The translations under genes were made by a program, and so were the position numbers. The notes below the pieces were generated by a model that was given only the letters and a program-made list of their open reading frames with translations, did not search any database and was not told the origin of the DNA. From the NCBI RefSeq assembly GCF_001263205.1, contig NZ_CP012333.1:5743001-5807000 (forward strand): 64,000 nt of DNA, in the 5' to 3' direction. Positions 25,384 to 35,404 of the stretch are shown here, piece by piece. Each line of letters begins with the position of its first letter. Position 1 is the stretch's first letter. This DNA is from Labilithrix luteola (lineage in GTDB: Bacteria > Myxococcota_A > Polyangia > Polyangiales > Polyangiaceae).

Positions 25384-27504
25384 ATGCCCGAGCAGCTGCT
25401 TCCGGTCTTGGTCGCCACCGCGGCCGTCTTCATCGTCATTCTCGGTGTGTTGGCGCTGGTCGCCCGCTTCTACCGACAGGTCGAGCAAGGCCGCGCGCTC
25501 ATCGTGAACACGATGCGTAGCGAGCCCGTCGTCGCGTTCACCGGCGCGGTGGTCTACCCGATCATCAACCGAGCGGAAGTGATGGACCTCTCCGTCAAGA
25601 CGATCGACATCGACCGCCGCGGTAAGGAAGGCCTCATCTGCAACGACAACATCCGCGCCGACATCAACGTCACCTTCTTCATCCGCGTGAACAAGACGCG
25701 CGACGACGTTCTCAAGGTGGCGCAGTCGATCGGATGTGCGCGCGCGAGCGACCCGAAGACGCTCGAGGAGCTCTATAGCGCGAAGTTCGCCGAGGCCCTC
25801 AAGACGGTCGGCAAGCACTTCAACTTCGAGCAGCTCTACACGAAGCGCGATGACTTCAAGGACAAGATCATCGAGGTCATCGGCAAGGACCTGAACGGCT
25901 TCATCCTCGACGACGCGGCGATCGACTACCTCGAGCAGACCCCGCTCGACGCGCTCGACAAGGACAACATCATGGATGCCGACGGCATCCGGAAGATCAC
26001 CGAGATCACCGTTCAGCACAACGTCCAGACCAACGAGCTCCGTCAGAAGGAGCGTATGGAGATGGGCAGCCAGAACCTCAACGCCGACGAAGCGATCTTC
26101 CGCTTCGACCAGCGCCGCGCCGAGGCCGAGGCGAAGAAGCACAAAGAGATCGCCGTCGCCAACGCGCGCGAGCAGAACGAGGCCGCGCGCATCGCGAGCG
26201 ACGAGCAGAAGAAGACACTCCTCGTGCACCACAAGAACGAGGAAGAGACCCTCGTCGCCGCCGAGGCGAAGACGCGCGGCATCTCCATCGCGCAGAAAAA
26301 CCGCGAGCGCGAGATCGCCGTCGAGACCGAGCGCGTCGAGAAGGCGCGCCAGCTCGAGATCATCGGCCGCGAACGCGAAGTCTCTCTCGTCGGCATCTCG
26401 CGCGACAAGGAAGTCGAGCTCCAGAAGAAGGAGATCGCCGACGTGGTCCGTACGCGCATCAGCGTGGAGAAGACCGTGGCGGTCGAGGAAGAGAACATCA
26501 AGGACGTGCGCGCCCTCGCCACCGCGAACCGCGAACGCGATGCGCTCCGTATCAAGGCCGAAGCCGAGGCGCAGACCGCGCTCGTCAAGCAGGTCAAGGC
26601 AGCCGAGGCGAACGAGGAAGTCGCCAAGCACGCCGCGCGTCAGAAGACGATCACGGCCGACGCCGAGCTCGACACCGCCGACAAGCTCGCGCGCGCGAAG
26701 ATGCGCCTCGCCGAAGGCGTCCAGGCCGAGGCTGCTGCCGAGGGCCTCGCCAAGGTGCGCGTGAAGGAAGCCGATGCTGTGGCAAACGAGAAGCAGGGCC
26801 TGGTCGACGCGCGCGTCACGCTCGAAAAGATGCAGGCCACGGCCGCGGGCGAGGAGAAGCAGGGCATCGCACGCGCCAAGGTGAAGCAGGCCGACGCCGA
26901 CGCCGTGCAGAAGCTCGGTGTCGCCGAGGCCACCGCGCTTCGCGAGAAGCTCTCGGCCGAAGCTGCGGGCGAGGAGCAGAAGGGCCTTGCCGCCGCCAAG
27001 GTGCGCGAGGCGGATGCGTTCGTCATCGAGAAGCGCGGCATGGCCGAGGCCACGGCCACGCGCGAGCGTCTCGTGGCCGAGGCCGCGGGCATCGCGGAGA
27101 AGGCCGCCTCCATGAAGGCGCTCGACGAGGCGAGCCGCGAGCACGAAGAGTTCCGCCTCAAGCTCGACAAGGAAAAGACGATCGAACTCGAGACCATCCA
27201 CGCCAAGAAAGACGTGGCCGCCGCGCAGGCGCAGATCCTCGCGCAGGCGTTCACCAACGCGAAGTTCAACATCGTCGGCGGCGACGGTCAGTTCTTCGAC
27301 CGCTTCGTGAAGGCGATGAGTGTGGGGCAGGCCATCGACGGCGTCATGGACTCGAGTCCGAACGTCAAGTCGCTGGTCGAGTCGGCGATGCGTCCGGATG
27401 ACGAAGCCGTGCTCGGTCTCGTCGAGAAGCTCCTTCATGCCGATCCGGCTGCGCAGGCACGCTTGAAGGCGATGCGCGGCTCGTCGGGCTCCGCGGGAGA
27501 GTGA
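25384..27504 (+). CDS. yqiK: Flotillin (YqiK-like SPFH/Band 7 protein)
   Basis: 706 residues from ATG 25384, preceded by AGGGG; upstream residues in the longer frame lack a membrane segment. One N-terminal transmembrane helix (LLPVLVATAAVFIVILGVLA) is followed by the SPFH domain (about 30-240, with AVVYPIINRAEVMDLSVKTI) and a very long Ala/Glu/Lys coiled coil with repeated AEAAGEE blocks (about 240-640), then a globular end. It should oligomerise at the inner membrane as a scaffold. The OB-fold protein precedes it and the giant ATPase gene begins 28 nt later, which suggests one operon. Confidence 0.93.
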   Translation: MPEQLLPVLVATAAVFIVILGVLALVARFYRQVEQGRALIVNTMRSEPVVAFTGAVVYPIINRAEVMDLSVKTIDIDRRGKEGLICNDNIRADINVTFFIRVNKTRDDVLKVAQSIGCARASDPKTLEELYSAKFAEALKTVGKHFNFEQLYTKRDDFKDKIIEVIGKDLNGFILDDAAIDYLEQTPLDALDKDNIMDADGIRKITEITVQHNVQTNELRQKERMEMGSQNLNADEAIFRFDQRRAEAEAKKHKEIAVANAREQNEAARIASDEQKKTLLVHHKNEEETLVAAEAKTRGISIAQKNREREIAVETERVEKARQLEIIGREREVSLVGISRDKEVELQKKEIADVVRTRISVEKTVAVEEENIKDVRALATANRERDALRIKAEAEAQTALVKQVKAAEANEEVAKHAARQKTITADAELDTADKLARAKMRLAEGVQAEAAAEGLAKVRVKEADAVANEKQGLVDARVTLEKMQATAAGEEKQGIARAKVKQADADAVQKLGVAEATALREKLSAEAAGEEQKGLAAAKVREADAFVIEKRGMAEATATRERLVAEAAGIAEKAASMKALDEASREHEEFRLKLDKEKTIELETIHAKKDVAAAQAQILAQAFTNAKFNIVGGDGQFFDRFVKAMSVGQAIDGVMDSSPNVKSLVESAMRPDDEAVLGLVEKLLHADPAAQARLKAMRGSSGSAGE

Positions 27505-27532
27505 CGTCCGAAATCGGGAAGGTCGCTGACGG

Positions 27533-30500
27533 ATGACAGTCCAGAACGGGAACGGCTCGTCGGGAGCCAGTGCCGCGGTGTCGCTCGAGGGAGGCAGCTA
27601 CGACGTCGTTCGTCGCCGCCTCCTCGAGCAAGGCGCGGAGCTCGCGCAAAAGGCCGAAGCGCTCAACGAGAAGCGCAAGAGCGTCTTCGGCGGTGCGGAG
27701 CTCGCGCTCATCGCCAACGAACGTGTTCGCACGGAGCACAACTGCGTCGCACGCGACGTGGTCAACGTGCGCGGGCACCTGCTCTTCGGCTTCCAGGTCT
27801 TCATGGGTCTGAAGGCCGAAGTCGGCGTGCCGGACCTGTTCGCCTATTACAAATTCGAGCGGAAAGGCGAGGAGTGGGATCTCGCGCCGTTGCCTCTCGG
27901 TCAGGGCGGAGAGGCGGCGTTCCTCGCCGAGCCGTCGTTCGAGAAGGAGATCCGCGACGCGTTCAAGTACTACGCGAAAGACGCGCGGCTCCTCCGCCTC
28001 AAGCACGGAGGCAATCGCCTCTTCGCGGCGGTGCAGGTCGGCGCCACCGTTCGCGACGCGAAGGTCTTCCGCTGGAGCATCGATGCTTCGGGCCGCATCA
28101 CGTACATGGACGCGCGTGGCGACGAGGAGATGGCGCCACCGCGCCAGTACGACTTCGCCTGGACGCAGACACGCCGCGAAGATCAGGTCCACGGCGCGCA
28201 CCCGCACGTGAACGTTCTCGACACGGTCTTCGTGGAGACGGTCGGCGGTGACCTCACCGTCAAGGTCGAGAACAACACGAAAGACGGGCGCGGCATTTAC
28301 CGCGAGCCGGTCGACGACCCGAACCAGACCCTCGACGACGCGGACATTGCCTACGCCAAGGTCGGCCAGCTCGTTCTTCTCCGCATCAAGCCGTTCCGTG
28401 AGGAGAAGTATCGCTATCTCGTCTACGACAGCCGAGCGCGCCGTGTGACGCGCATCGACGCGATCGGTCGCGCGTGTCACGAGCTCCCCGAAGATCACGG
28501 CATCGTCTTCCCCGGTGGCTACTACCTCCAGAGCGGCGACCACAAGGTCTTCGAGGGCGATGTCGACGAGGTCGAGTTCGAGCGCGTCATCAAGTCGCCG
28601 AACGGCGAAGACGTTCTCTATGTGTATCATGCACGTGATCTGGGCGAGTACCTTCTGCTGCCCTACAACGTCATCCGCAAAGAGGTGACCACCCAGATTC
28701 GCTGCCACGGCTACAGCCTCTTCGATGACGGCACCATGGCCATCTTCCGCACCGTGGCCGAGCCCACGCGCGTTCACCCGCTGCAGATCTGGCGCACGCC
28801 GTTCAGCACCGTCGAGTACGCGGCTTCGGCGCCGAAGGGGGAGGGTTATCTCGCCAAGGTGGGCAACGCCGATCTCGTGCGCGGCATCTCCGACGCGCTG
28901 TCGCTCCGCAAGCTCGTGAACGTCGAAAAGCCGACGCGCGCGACCTACGAAGATCTGGCGAGCGCCCTCACGCGCACCATCGACGCGCACTACTGGCTGG
29001 GCCACGCCGACGCGGGCAACCTGCTCACGACGATTACGTCGATGAAGAAGACCAGCGAGCTCGTTCTCGACGAGTTCGACAAGGTCGATGCCATCGAGAA
29101 GCGGGCGAACGAAGCGCTCGCGCAGGCCGCCGCCGCGCAGAAGGAGCTGCTGTCGCGCGTTCGCGTAGACGACTTGCGCGTGGTCGAGGATTACCTCGGT
29201 GCGCTGACCACGCTCCGTCACCAGCGCGGTCAGCTCATCAGCCTGAAGGATTTGCGCGGCATCGACGTCCATGCCGTCGCCAAGCTCGAGGCTGAAGTTG
29301 CGGCACGGGCCGATGAGGTCGATCAGGCGTGCGTCGAGTACTTCCTGAAAGACGACGCCTTCAAGCCGCTCGTCGACCGACTCGATGTCGTGGTGAGCAA
29401 GGTGGAGGCCGTCGACAAGGCGAGCGACCTGGCGGCCTTTGCCACCGAGCTCGACAACGTGCAGCAAGGGCTCACGCTGCTCTCCGAGGTCACGTCGAGC
29501 CTCAAGGTCGACGACGCCACGGCGCGCACGCGCATCCTCGAGGGGATCTCGGCGGCCTTCGCACACCAGAACCGCGCACGCGCCGTCTACCAAGGGCGAA
29601 AGAAGGATCTCTCGCTCCGCGAAGGCAAAGCGGAGTTCGCAGCGCAGTTCCGCCTCTTCGGGCAGTCCGTCACCGGCGCGCTCGCTCTCTGCGATACGCC
29701 GGAGGCTTGCGACGAACAGCTCTCCAAGCTTCTTCTCGCGCTCGAGGAGCTCGAAGGAAAGTTCGGCGAGCAAGACGAGTTCACCGCCGATCTCGCGCAG
29801 AAGCGCGAAGAGGTGAACGACGCCATCGGCGCGCGCCGTCAGCAGCTCCTCGACGAGCGTCAGCGTCGCGCGCAGAACCTGATGACCGCGGCCGAACGCA
29901 TTCTGTCGGGCGTCGGTCGTCGCACCAAGACGCTTACCACCGTCGACGAGCTCAACGCGTACTTCGCGTCCGACGCGATGGTGCAGAAGCTCGCGGATCT
30001 CGAGGCGCAGCTCCGCTCGCTCGGCGACACGGTGCGCTCCGACGAGATCGCATCGCGCGTGAAGGCCGCACGCCAAGACGCGCTCCGCGCACTGCGTGAC
30101 AAGACGGAGCTCTCGGGCGGCGACGAGAACAGCATCAAGCTCGGGCAGTACGTCTTCAGCGTCCACACCCAGCCCCTCGAGCTCGTGATGGTCCCCAAGA
30201 ACGGGACCCTCATGCTGCACCTCACCGGCACCGACTTCTTCGAGGAGATCTCCGATCCCGAGCTCGATGCCGCACGTGATCTCTGGGATCAAGCGCTCGT
30301 CTCGGAGACCTCCGAGGTGTATCGCGGCGAGTATCTCGCCACGTCGATGCTGTTCGACGCCGAAGACGGCAAGAATGGTTTGACCCTCGAAGCGCTCGCC
30401 CTCGCTGCGCGCGACTCGAACGCCCTGCTCGACGTCGTCCGCGCGTACGCCCAAGAGCGGCTCGACGAGGGCTACGAACGGGGCGTCCACGACATGGATG

Positions 30501-33145
30501 CCGCGCGGATCCTCGAGAGACTTCTGTCGCTCCACGCGTCCGCGGGTCTCTTGCGCTTCGCGGCCGACGCGCGCGCCCTCGGTTGCCTCTACTGGGGCGG
30601 TCTCGAAGTGCGCGCGCGCACCGTTCTCCACGCACGCGCGAAGAGCCTCGGCCGACTCCGTGCAGAGACCTCGCACGCTTCCGCGCAGGCGTCGCTTGCC
30701 AAGGAGCTCGAAGAGCCGATCGCGGCGCTGGCCAAGACGCTCGGCCTGCCGCCCTCGTCCGGTGACGTCTCGTCGGCCGCGCGCTATCTCGTCCTCGAGC
30801 TCGCGCAGGAGCGCGTACGCTTCGTCGCGAGCGCCACGGCCGACAGCCTCTGCCGAGGCCTCACGACGTTCCTCGACGAGAACGGAAGTCGCCGTGCGTT
30901 CGAAGAGGAGCTGCGCGCGCTCGCCGAGCTACCCGCCGCGCGGCTCGGTGTGGCTCTCGCCTACGTCGAGGCGTTCGTCGAGAAGAAGAAGCTCGCCTCG
31001 GCGCGCTCCTTCGTGCGCGAAGCCGCGGCCATGCTCGTGGCCGATCGAGACGTCGCTCGGGAGCCCAGCGCCGCCACCGTGGAGGCAACGCTCGAAGGTC
31101 TCCTCGGCAGCCACGCGCGCATCGAGAATCGCGCCATGCGCATCGCGATCGACGAGATGTTCGGTCGTCTCCTGCCGTTCGCCTCCGAGCGCGTGCCGAA
31201 ATTTCGCGCGTTCCGCAAGCTCAAGGCCACCATTCTCGAGCGCGAGAAGCAGCGCCTTCGGTTGAGCGAGTTCACGCCGAGGGTTCTCACCTCGTTCGTG
31301 CGCAATCGGCTCATCGATCAGGTCTACCTGCCGCTCGTGGGCGCCAACCTGGCCAAGCAGATCGGCGCGCTCGGCGCGAAGAAGCGAACCGACCTCATGG
31401 GCATGCTGCTGCTCGTGTCGCCGCCCGGCTACGGCAAGACCACGCTCATGGAGTACGTGGCGAGCAAGCTCGGTCTCGTCTTCATGAAGGTGAATGGGCC
31501 GGCCCTCGGCCACGACGTGACGTCGCTCGACCCCGCGGATGCCAAGAGCGCCACCGCGCGGCAGGAGGTCGAGAAGATCAACCTGGCCTTCGAGATGCAG
31601 AGCAACGTGATGCTCTATCTCGACGACATCCAGCACGTGAACACCGAGCTCTTGCAGAAGTTCATCTCGCTTTGCGACGCGCAACGTCGCGTGGAAGGCG
31701 TGTGGAAGGGCAAGAGCCGCACCTACGACCTTCGCGGCAAAAAGTTCTGCGTCGTGATGGCCGGCAACCCGTACACCGAGACGGGCGCGCGCTTCCAGAT
31801 CCCCGACATGCTCGCGAACCGCGCCGACACGTACAACCTCGGCGACATCCTCGGCGGGCAAGAGGAGCTCTTCGCTTCGAGCTATCTCGAGAACTCGCTG
31901 ACTTCGAATCCCACGCTCGCACCGCTCGCGACGCGCGACGGCGCCGACGTGTGGAAGCTCGTTCGACTGGCTCGTGGAGAAGAGGTGCCGCTCACCGATC
32001 TCTCGCACGGATATTCGGCGGCGGAGGTCTCCGAGATCACCGCGGTGCTCCAGCACTTCTTCGAGGCGCAGGAGCTGTTGCTCGCGGTGAATCAAAACTA
32101 CATCCTGTCCGCGTCGCAAGAAGACGCGTTCCGCACCGAGCCGCCGTTCAAGTTGCAGGGCAGCTACCGCAACATGAACAAGCTCGCCGAGAAGATCGTC
32201 GGGGCGATGAACGCCGAGGAGCTCCAGCGCCTCATCGACGACCACTACGCGAGTGAATCACAGACGCTCACCACCGGCGCCGAGCAGAACCTGCTCAAGC
32301 TCGCGGAGATTCGCGGTCGCATGACCGACGAAGAGAAGCTCCGCTGGCGAGAAATCAAAGACGCCTACGTCCGGACACGCCGCTCGGGAGGGAAGGGCGA
32401 CGACCCCGTAGCTCGCGTGACCGGTGCGCTCTCGGGCGTCGACGAGCAGCTGCAGAAGATCCGCGAGGCGATCGGCCAGGCGACGAACAAGACCGGCGAC
32501 AACGGGCTCACGACGCAGATCGGTGCGGCCCTCGCGCGGCTCGAGGAGACGCTTCGCGAGAGCCGAAAGCCGCGTGTGGAGCTGCGTGTCGACGAGGGGA
32601 CTTCGGCGGCGGCCGTTGCCGTGATCGACGTTGTTCGCGAGCACGCGCGCACCGTCGAGCACGTCGTCGCTGGATTGGCGGACCTCGCGAAGCACGCTTC
32701 GCGGCCAAGTGCGCCGGTTCCGCAAGCGAGCACCGAGAGCACGGGCGTCGTCGATCGCGTGAACGAGCTCATCACCACGGTGAGGAGGCTCGAGCACAAG
32801 CTGTCCACGGTGCAAGCTTCCGTGCCGCGCTTCGATGTGTCGCTCGACGTCGCGAGCTCGAGCAACTTCTTCCGCGGTCTCGATGGCAACGACGTCGTCG
32901 AGCACGGAGGTGTCTTCGTCTCGACCTACGCGAAGCCGCCTGCGCTCGGGGCCATCGTGCTTCTCGGCCTCGAGATGCCGGGCGGCGCGCGATGTGACGT
33001 TTCGGGCACCGTGGCCTTCGCCCAGGACTACATGAACGACGACGCTCCCGCCGGTTTCGGCGTTCGCCTGTCGACCGTGTCCGACGAGGCGCGTGTGATG
33101 ATCGGTCAGTTCGTTCGAGCGCGCGAGCCGTTCGTGCGGGACTGA
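27533..33145 (+). CDS. Giant flotillin-linked AAA ATPase (DUF3686 type) with C-terminal PilZ-like domain
   Basis: 1,870 residues. The first 480 or so match what I recall of DUF3686, annotated as an ATPase involved in DNA repair and often found beside flotillin. Long helical and coiled-coil stretches follow (about 490-850). The AAA core has Walker A SPPGYGKT (near 1296-1303), Walker B LYLDDIQH (near 1361) and a GNPYTETGARF sensor region (near 1411). The last 100 residues (about 1766-1870) look like a PilZ-like domain (GGVFVSTYAKPPALGAIVLL, then LEMPGG and a closing REPFVRD). The c-di-GMP motif is degenerate: DVVEHGG replaces D/NxSxxG. Its function is unknown; a membrane-linked remodelling or stress role is plausible. 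Confidence 0.82.
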   Translation: MTVQNGNGSSGASAAVSLEGGSYDVVRRRLLEQGAELAQKAEALNEKRKSVFGGAELALIANERVRTEHNCVARDVVNVRGHLLFGFQVFMGLKAEVGVPDLFAYYKFERKGEEWDLAPLPLGQGGEAAFLAEPSFEKEIRDAFKYYAKDARLLRLKHGGNRLFAAVQVGATVRDAKVFRWSIDASGRITYMDARGDEEMAPPRQYDFAWTQTRREDQVHGAHPHVNVLDTVFVETVGGDLTVKVENNTKDGRGIYREPVDDPNQTLDDADIAYAKVGQLVLLRIKPFREEKYRYLVYDSRARRVTRIDAIGRACHELPEDHGIVFPGGYYLQSGDHKVFEGDVDEVEFERVIKSPNGEDVLYVYHARDLGEYLLLPYNVIRKEVTTQIRCHGYSLFDDGTMAIFRTVAEPTRVHPLQIWRTPFSTVEYAASAPKGEGYLAKVGNADLVRGISDALSLRKLVNVEKPTRATYEDLASALTRTIDAHYWLGHADAGNLLTTITSMKKTSELVLDEFDKVDAIEKRANEALAQAAAAQKELLSRVRVDDLRVVEDYLGALTTLRHQRGQLISLKDLRGIDVHAVAKLEAEVAARADEVDQACVEYFLKDDAFKPLVDRLDVVVSKVEAVDKASDLAAFATELDNVQQGLTLLSEVTSSLKVDDATARTRILEGISAAFAHQNRARAVYQGRKKDLSLREGKAEFAAQFRLFGQSVTGALALCDTPEACDEQLSKLLLALEELEGKFGEQDEFTADLAQKREEVNDAIGARRQQLLDERQRRAQNLMTAAERILSGVGRRTKTLTTVDELNAYFASDAMVQKLADLEAQLRSLGDTVRSDEIASRVKAARQDALRALRDKTELSGGDENSIKLGQYVFSVHTQPLELVMVPKNGTLMLHLTGTDFFEEISDPELDAARDLWDQALVSETSEVYRGEYLATSMLFDAEDGKNGLTLEALALAARDSNALLDVVRAYAQERLDEGYERGVHDMDAARILERLLSLHASAGLLRFAADARALGCLYWGGLEVRARTVLHARAKSLGRLRAETSHASAQASLAKELEEPIAALAKTLGLPPSSGDVSSAARYLVLELAQERVRFVASATADSLCRGLTTFLDENGSRRAFEEELRALAELPAARLGVALAYVEAFVEKKKLASARSFVREAAAMLVADRDVAREPSAATVEATLEGLLGSHARIENRAMRIAIDEMFGRLLPFASERVPKFRAFRKLKATILEREKQRLRLSEFTPRVLTSFVRNRLIDQVYLPLVGANLAKQIGALGAKKRTDLMGMLLLVSPPGYGKTTLMEYVASKLGLVFMKVNGPALGHDVTSLDPADAKSATARQEVEKINLAFEMQSNVMLYLDDIQHVNTELLQKFISLCDAQRRVEGVWKGKSRTYDLRGKKFCVVMAGNPYTETGARFQIPDMLANRADTYNLGDILGGQEELFASSYLENSLTSNPTLAPLATRDGADVWKLVRLARGEEVPLTDLSHGYSAAEVSEITAVLQHFFEAQELLLAVNQNYILSASQEDAFRTEPPFKLQGSYRNMNKLAEKIVGAMNAEELQRLIDDHYASESQTLTTGAEQNLLKLAEIRGRMTDEEKLRWREIKDAYVRTRRSGGKGDDPVARVTGALSGVDEQLQKIREAIGQATNKTGDNGLTTQIGAALARLEETLRESRKPRVELRVDEGTSAAAVAVIDVVREHARTVEHVVAGLADLAKHASRPSAPVPQASTESTGVVDRVNELITTVRRLEHKLSTVQASVPRFDVSLDVASSSNFFRGLDGNDVVEHGGVFVSTYAKPPALGAIVLLGLEMPGGARCDVSGTVAFAQDYMNDDAPAGFGVRLSTVSDEARVMIGQFVRAREPFVRD

Positions 33146-33169
33146 TGTGCGGTTAATCGAGGCGCCGAC

Positions 33170-34597
33170 TCAGAACATCACGCCGTCTTCGACGTAGAGC
33201 CCGAACGGAAAGCCCGGGTTCTCCGCCACGGCATCGGGCGAGTACGCGAGCTCGATGCGGAAGACGGCGGCGTCTCCCCATTGGATGTACGTGCCTGCGC
33301 CGACGCCGTACTTGAGGCCGATGCCTCGTCCGTCGCGCGGAGCATGGAACGAGTATTCGTCGAAGACGCGGCCGGCGTCGAAGAACGTCGCGCCGCCGAT
33401 GCGGAAGCGCTGATCGAGGAAATGGAAGTGGAGCAGCATCGCCCGGATCTCGGCGTTGCCCACGACCTTCACGAGGCCCGAATAGCGTCCGATGGGAACG
33501 CCACGGATGCCGTTCGGACCGCCGGGCAGCTCGATGGAGTTGAATGGTCCGCCCATGAAGAGATCGTAGAAAGGCACGCGGCCGAACTCGAAGTCGGCAA
33601 CGGCGCGACCGGCGAACACGAAGGGACCGCCGAGCGGAACGTACCCCGCGAGATTCACGCCTGCGCCGCCGTATTGGATGTCGCCGTCGAGCGGGAAGCC
33701 CTGGACGTATCGAACGCCGACTTGGTGGAACATGCCGCGATGCGGAAAGAACTCGTTGTCGCGACTGTCGATGACGAGCCCGCCGGCAAGACCCGCAACG
33801 GGAGCCGAGTGGAGGCCGCGAATGAGCGGCGCGCCGGAGCGCGTGACGGTCTGCGCGTCGAGGGCGAGCCGACTACCTTCGTACGCGACCGGATCTTCGA
33901 AGCGGAACGTCGGCGCGAGCATCGCGTAGTACGGCCTCTTGATCGTGAGGCGCGTGGGGCTGCGGAAGCGCACTTCGCGCGCGAGAAACTGGAAGAAGCG
34001 CCCTTCCTGCCCGCTCGATTGAGCGGGGATGACGGCCTGATTGGCGTTGCCTCGACCGAAGTAAGGCGAGTCGACGGTGCGCGAATACGCGAGCATCGGC
34101 GTCGTGCGCACGTTGTCCAAGACGTGTGGAATGTCGATCTGCAACGAGTACTTCTGCTGGGCGAGCTCGGTACCCGCGGGGCCGCCCTTCACGCTGGCGG
34201 CGAGGACGAGGTCCATGTTCCACACGTACGGAATCGCGCCGTCGCCGAATTTCGTCAGCGTGCCGACGACGCCGAACTGGAAGCCGATGTCGCTGTTACC
34301 GCCGAGAAGCGGGAAGCCCGCCGGTTCGTAGCGGCGCGTCTGGTAGTCGGCGATCGGCATGCCCGACGGGTCGGTCTCGCCCGACGAAGGCGAAGCGGCC
34401 GGCATGCTCGCCGGAGGCGCATCGCTCGGCGCGGGAGCCGTCACGCGCGGAGGGGTATGCGGTTCTTCGGCTTGGCTCTCCGTCGCCCCGAGCAGCGCAA
34501 GCACGAACAAGGTGGCCGCGCAGGCAGCGCGGGCGAACGAACGTCGCCCTCGTCGGCTCAGTGATCGCGATCCCTCGCAGGGGTTTCCGGATGCCAT
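33170..34597 (-). CDS. Omp85-family outer-membrane beta-barrel protein
   Basis: 475 residues. ATG 34597 lies inside the end of the bpt gene (40-nt overlap) and is the last good start before the signal peptide (helical LFVLALLGATESQA). After a Pro/Ser-rich linker (about 45-95) the protein is a C-terminal bacterial surface-antigen barrel, with GGPNGIRGVPIGRYSGL corresponding to the conserved (V/I)RG lid motif and a terminal Phe. No POTRA domains, so it is a short, probably non-BamA member. Convergent with the ATPase gene (24-nt gap). Confidence 0.75.
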   Translation of the reverse strand: MASGNPCEGSRSLSRRGRRSFARAACAATLFVLALLGATESQAEEPHTPPRVTAPAPSDAPPASMPAASPSSGETDPSGMPIADYQTRRYEPAGFPLLGGNSDIGFQFGVVGTLTKFGDGAIPYVWNMDLVLAASVKGGPAGTELAQQKYSLQIDIPHVLDNVRTTPMLAYSRTVDSPYFGRGNANQAVIPAQSSGQEGRFFQFLAREVRFRSPTRLTIKRPYYAMLAPTFRFEDPVAYEGSRLALDAQTVTRSGAPLIRGLHSAPVAGLAGGLVIDSRDNEFFPHRGMFHQVGVRYVQGFPLDGDIQYGGAGVNLAGYVPLGGPFVFAGRAVADFEFGRVPFYDLFMGGPFNSIELPGGPNGIRGVPIGRYSGLVKVVGNAEIRAMLLHFHFLDQRFRIGGATFFDAGRVFDEYSFHAPRDGRGIGLKYGVGAGTYIQWGDAAVFRIELAYSPDAVAENPGFPFGLYVEDGVMF

Positions 34598-35334
34598 GAC
34601 GGCTGTTCGTTTTCCGCCGGTCTCCCCTCGAGAAGTTCGTGCGGGCGGTAGCGGGACTTGTACGCGAGCGACGCGCACTCGGCAACGCGGTAGCCCAGAT
34701 AGACGTACGGAAGATCAAGAGCGCGGGCGTGCTCGACCAGGAAAACGACGTGCGCGACGCCGAGTGAAGGTGGAGCGTGCTCGGGATCCCAGAAAAAGTA
34801 GACCGCGGAGAGCGCGCTCGGCGTCTCGTCACAGATACCGATGCCGATCAGGCGATCTTCATCTTCCGGGTCGTAGAAGGCGACTTCGCGAACGGACGGA
34901 TGCGGGAAGGCGAAATCGAAGGCATAGCGCTCGGGGTCGAGCTCGCTCGGCTCCCAACCCCGCGAGCGTTCGCGCTCGGCGTGCCACCGCTGATAAAGCG
35001 CGAGCCTTTCGTCGTCGATGACCGGCTGACCTACGACCCGCCGCAGCCGAGCCGCAGCCTTGGCCGCGCGACGTTGGCTCTTGGTGGCCGCGAACGAGGC
35101 GGTCGGAATACGTAGCGTGACGCACTCCGCGCAATTCGCGCAGACCGGACGGAAGTAGACCGGACCGAATCGTCGCCATCCCCTCTCGAGCATCGCGTCG
35201 AGCTCGCTGGCCGTGACGTCGACCTGAACACGAAGCTCGAGTCGAGCCTCACGGTCAGGCAAGTACGAGCAAGCCCGTGGGGGTTCGACGATGTGCTGAA
35301 GCAGCCGGGCCACGCGTCCGATCTTGTCGCGCAT
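34558..35334 (-). CDS. bpt: Aspartate/glutamate leucyltransferase (Bpt, ATE family)
   Basis: 258 residues, the usual Bpt length. N-terminal CSYLPDREARLELRV and VYFRPVCANCAECVTLRIP form the ATE N-domain cysteine cluster; the C-domain (YQRWHAER, then AVYFFWDPEH and YVYLGYRVAECASLAYK) completes the GNAT-like fold. Bpt moves Leu from aminoacyl-tRNA to N-terminal Asp or Glu, feeding the N-end rule ClpS/ClpAP pathway. It is upstream of, and overlaps, the barrel gene, which is probably fortuitous co-transcription. Confidence 0.9.
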   Translation of the reverse strand: MRDKIGRVARLLQHIVEPPRACSYLPDREARLELRVQVDVTASELDAMLERGWRRFGPVYFRPVCANCAECVTLRIPTASFAATKSQRRAAKAAARLRRVVGQPVIDDERLALYQRWHAERERSRGWEPSELDPERYAFDFAFPHPSVREVAFYDPEDEDRLIGIGICDETPSALSAVYFFWDPEHAPPSLGVAHVVFLVEHARALDLPYVYLGYRVAECASLAYKSRYRPHELLEGRPAENEQPSWHPETPARDRDH

Positions 35335-35404
35335 GCCCTACGCGGGGCAAGCGCGGCACGCCTGGCACACGCGCAGCGGTTTCGCCTCGGTCGCGGTCAC
35401 CCCT

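Noticed and set aside
25291..27438. A 715-residue antisense frame over the flotillin gene
   Set aside because: It is Leu/Asp/Val-rich without a domain, as expected from the reverse of an Ala/Glu/Lys coiled coil.
27365..30676. A 1,103-residue open frame antisense to the AAA ATPase
   Set aside because: Long mirror frames are expected opposite GC-rich coding sequence; it lacks a recognisable domain or start signal, while the plus-strand frame has intact AAA motifs.
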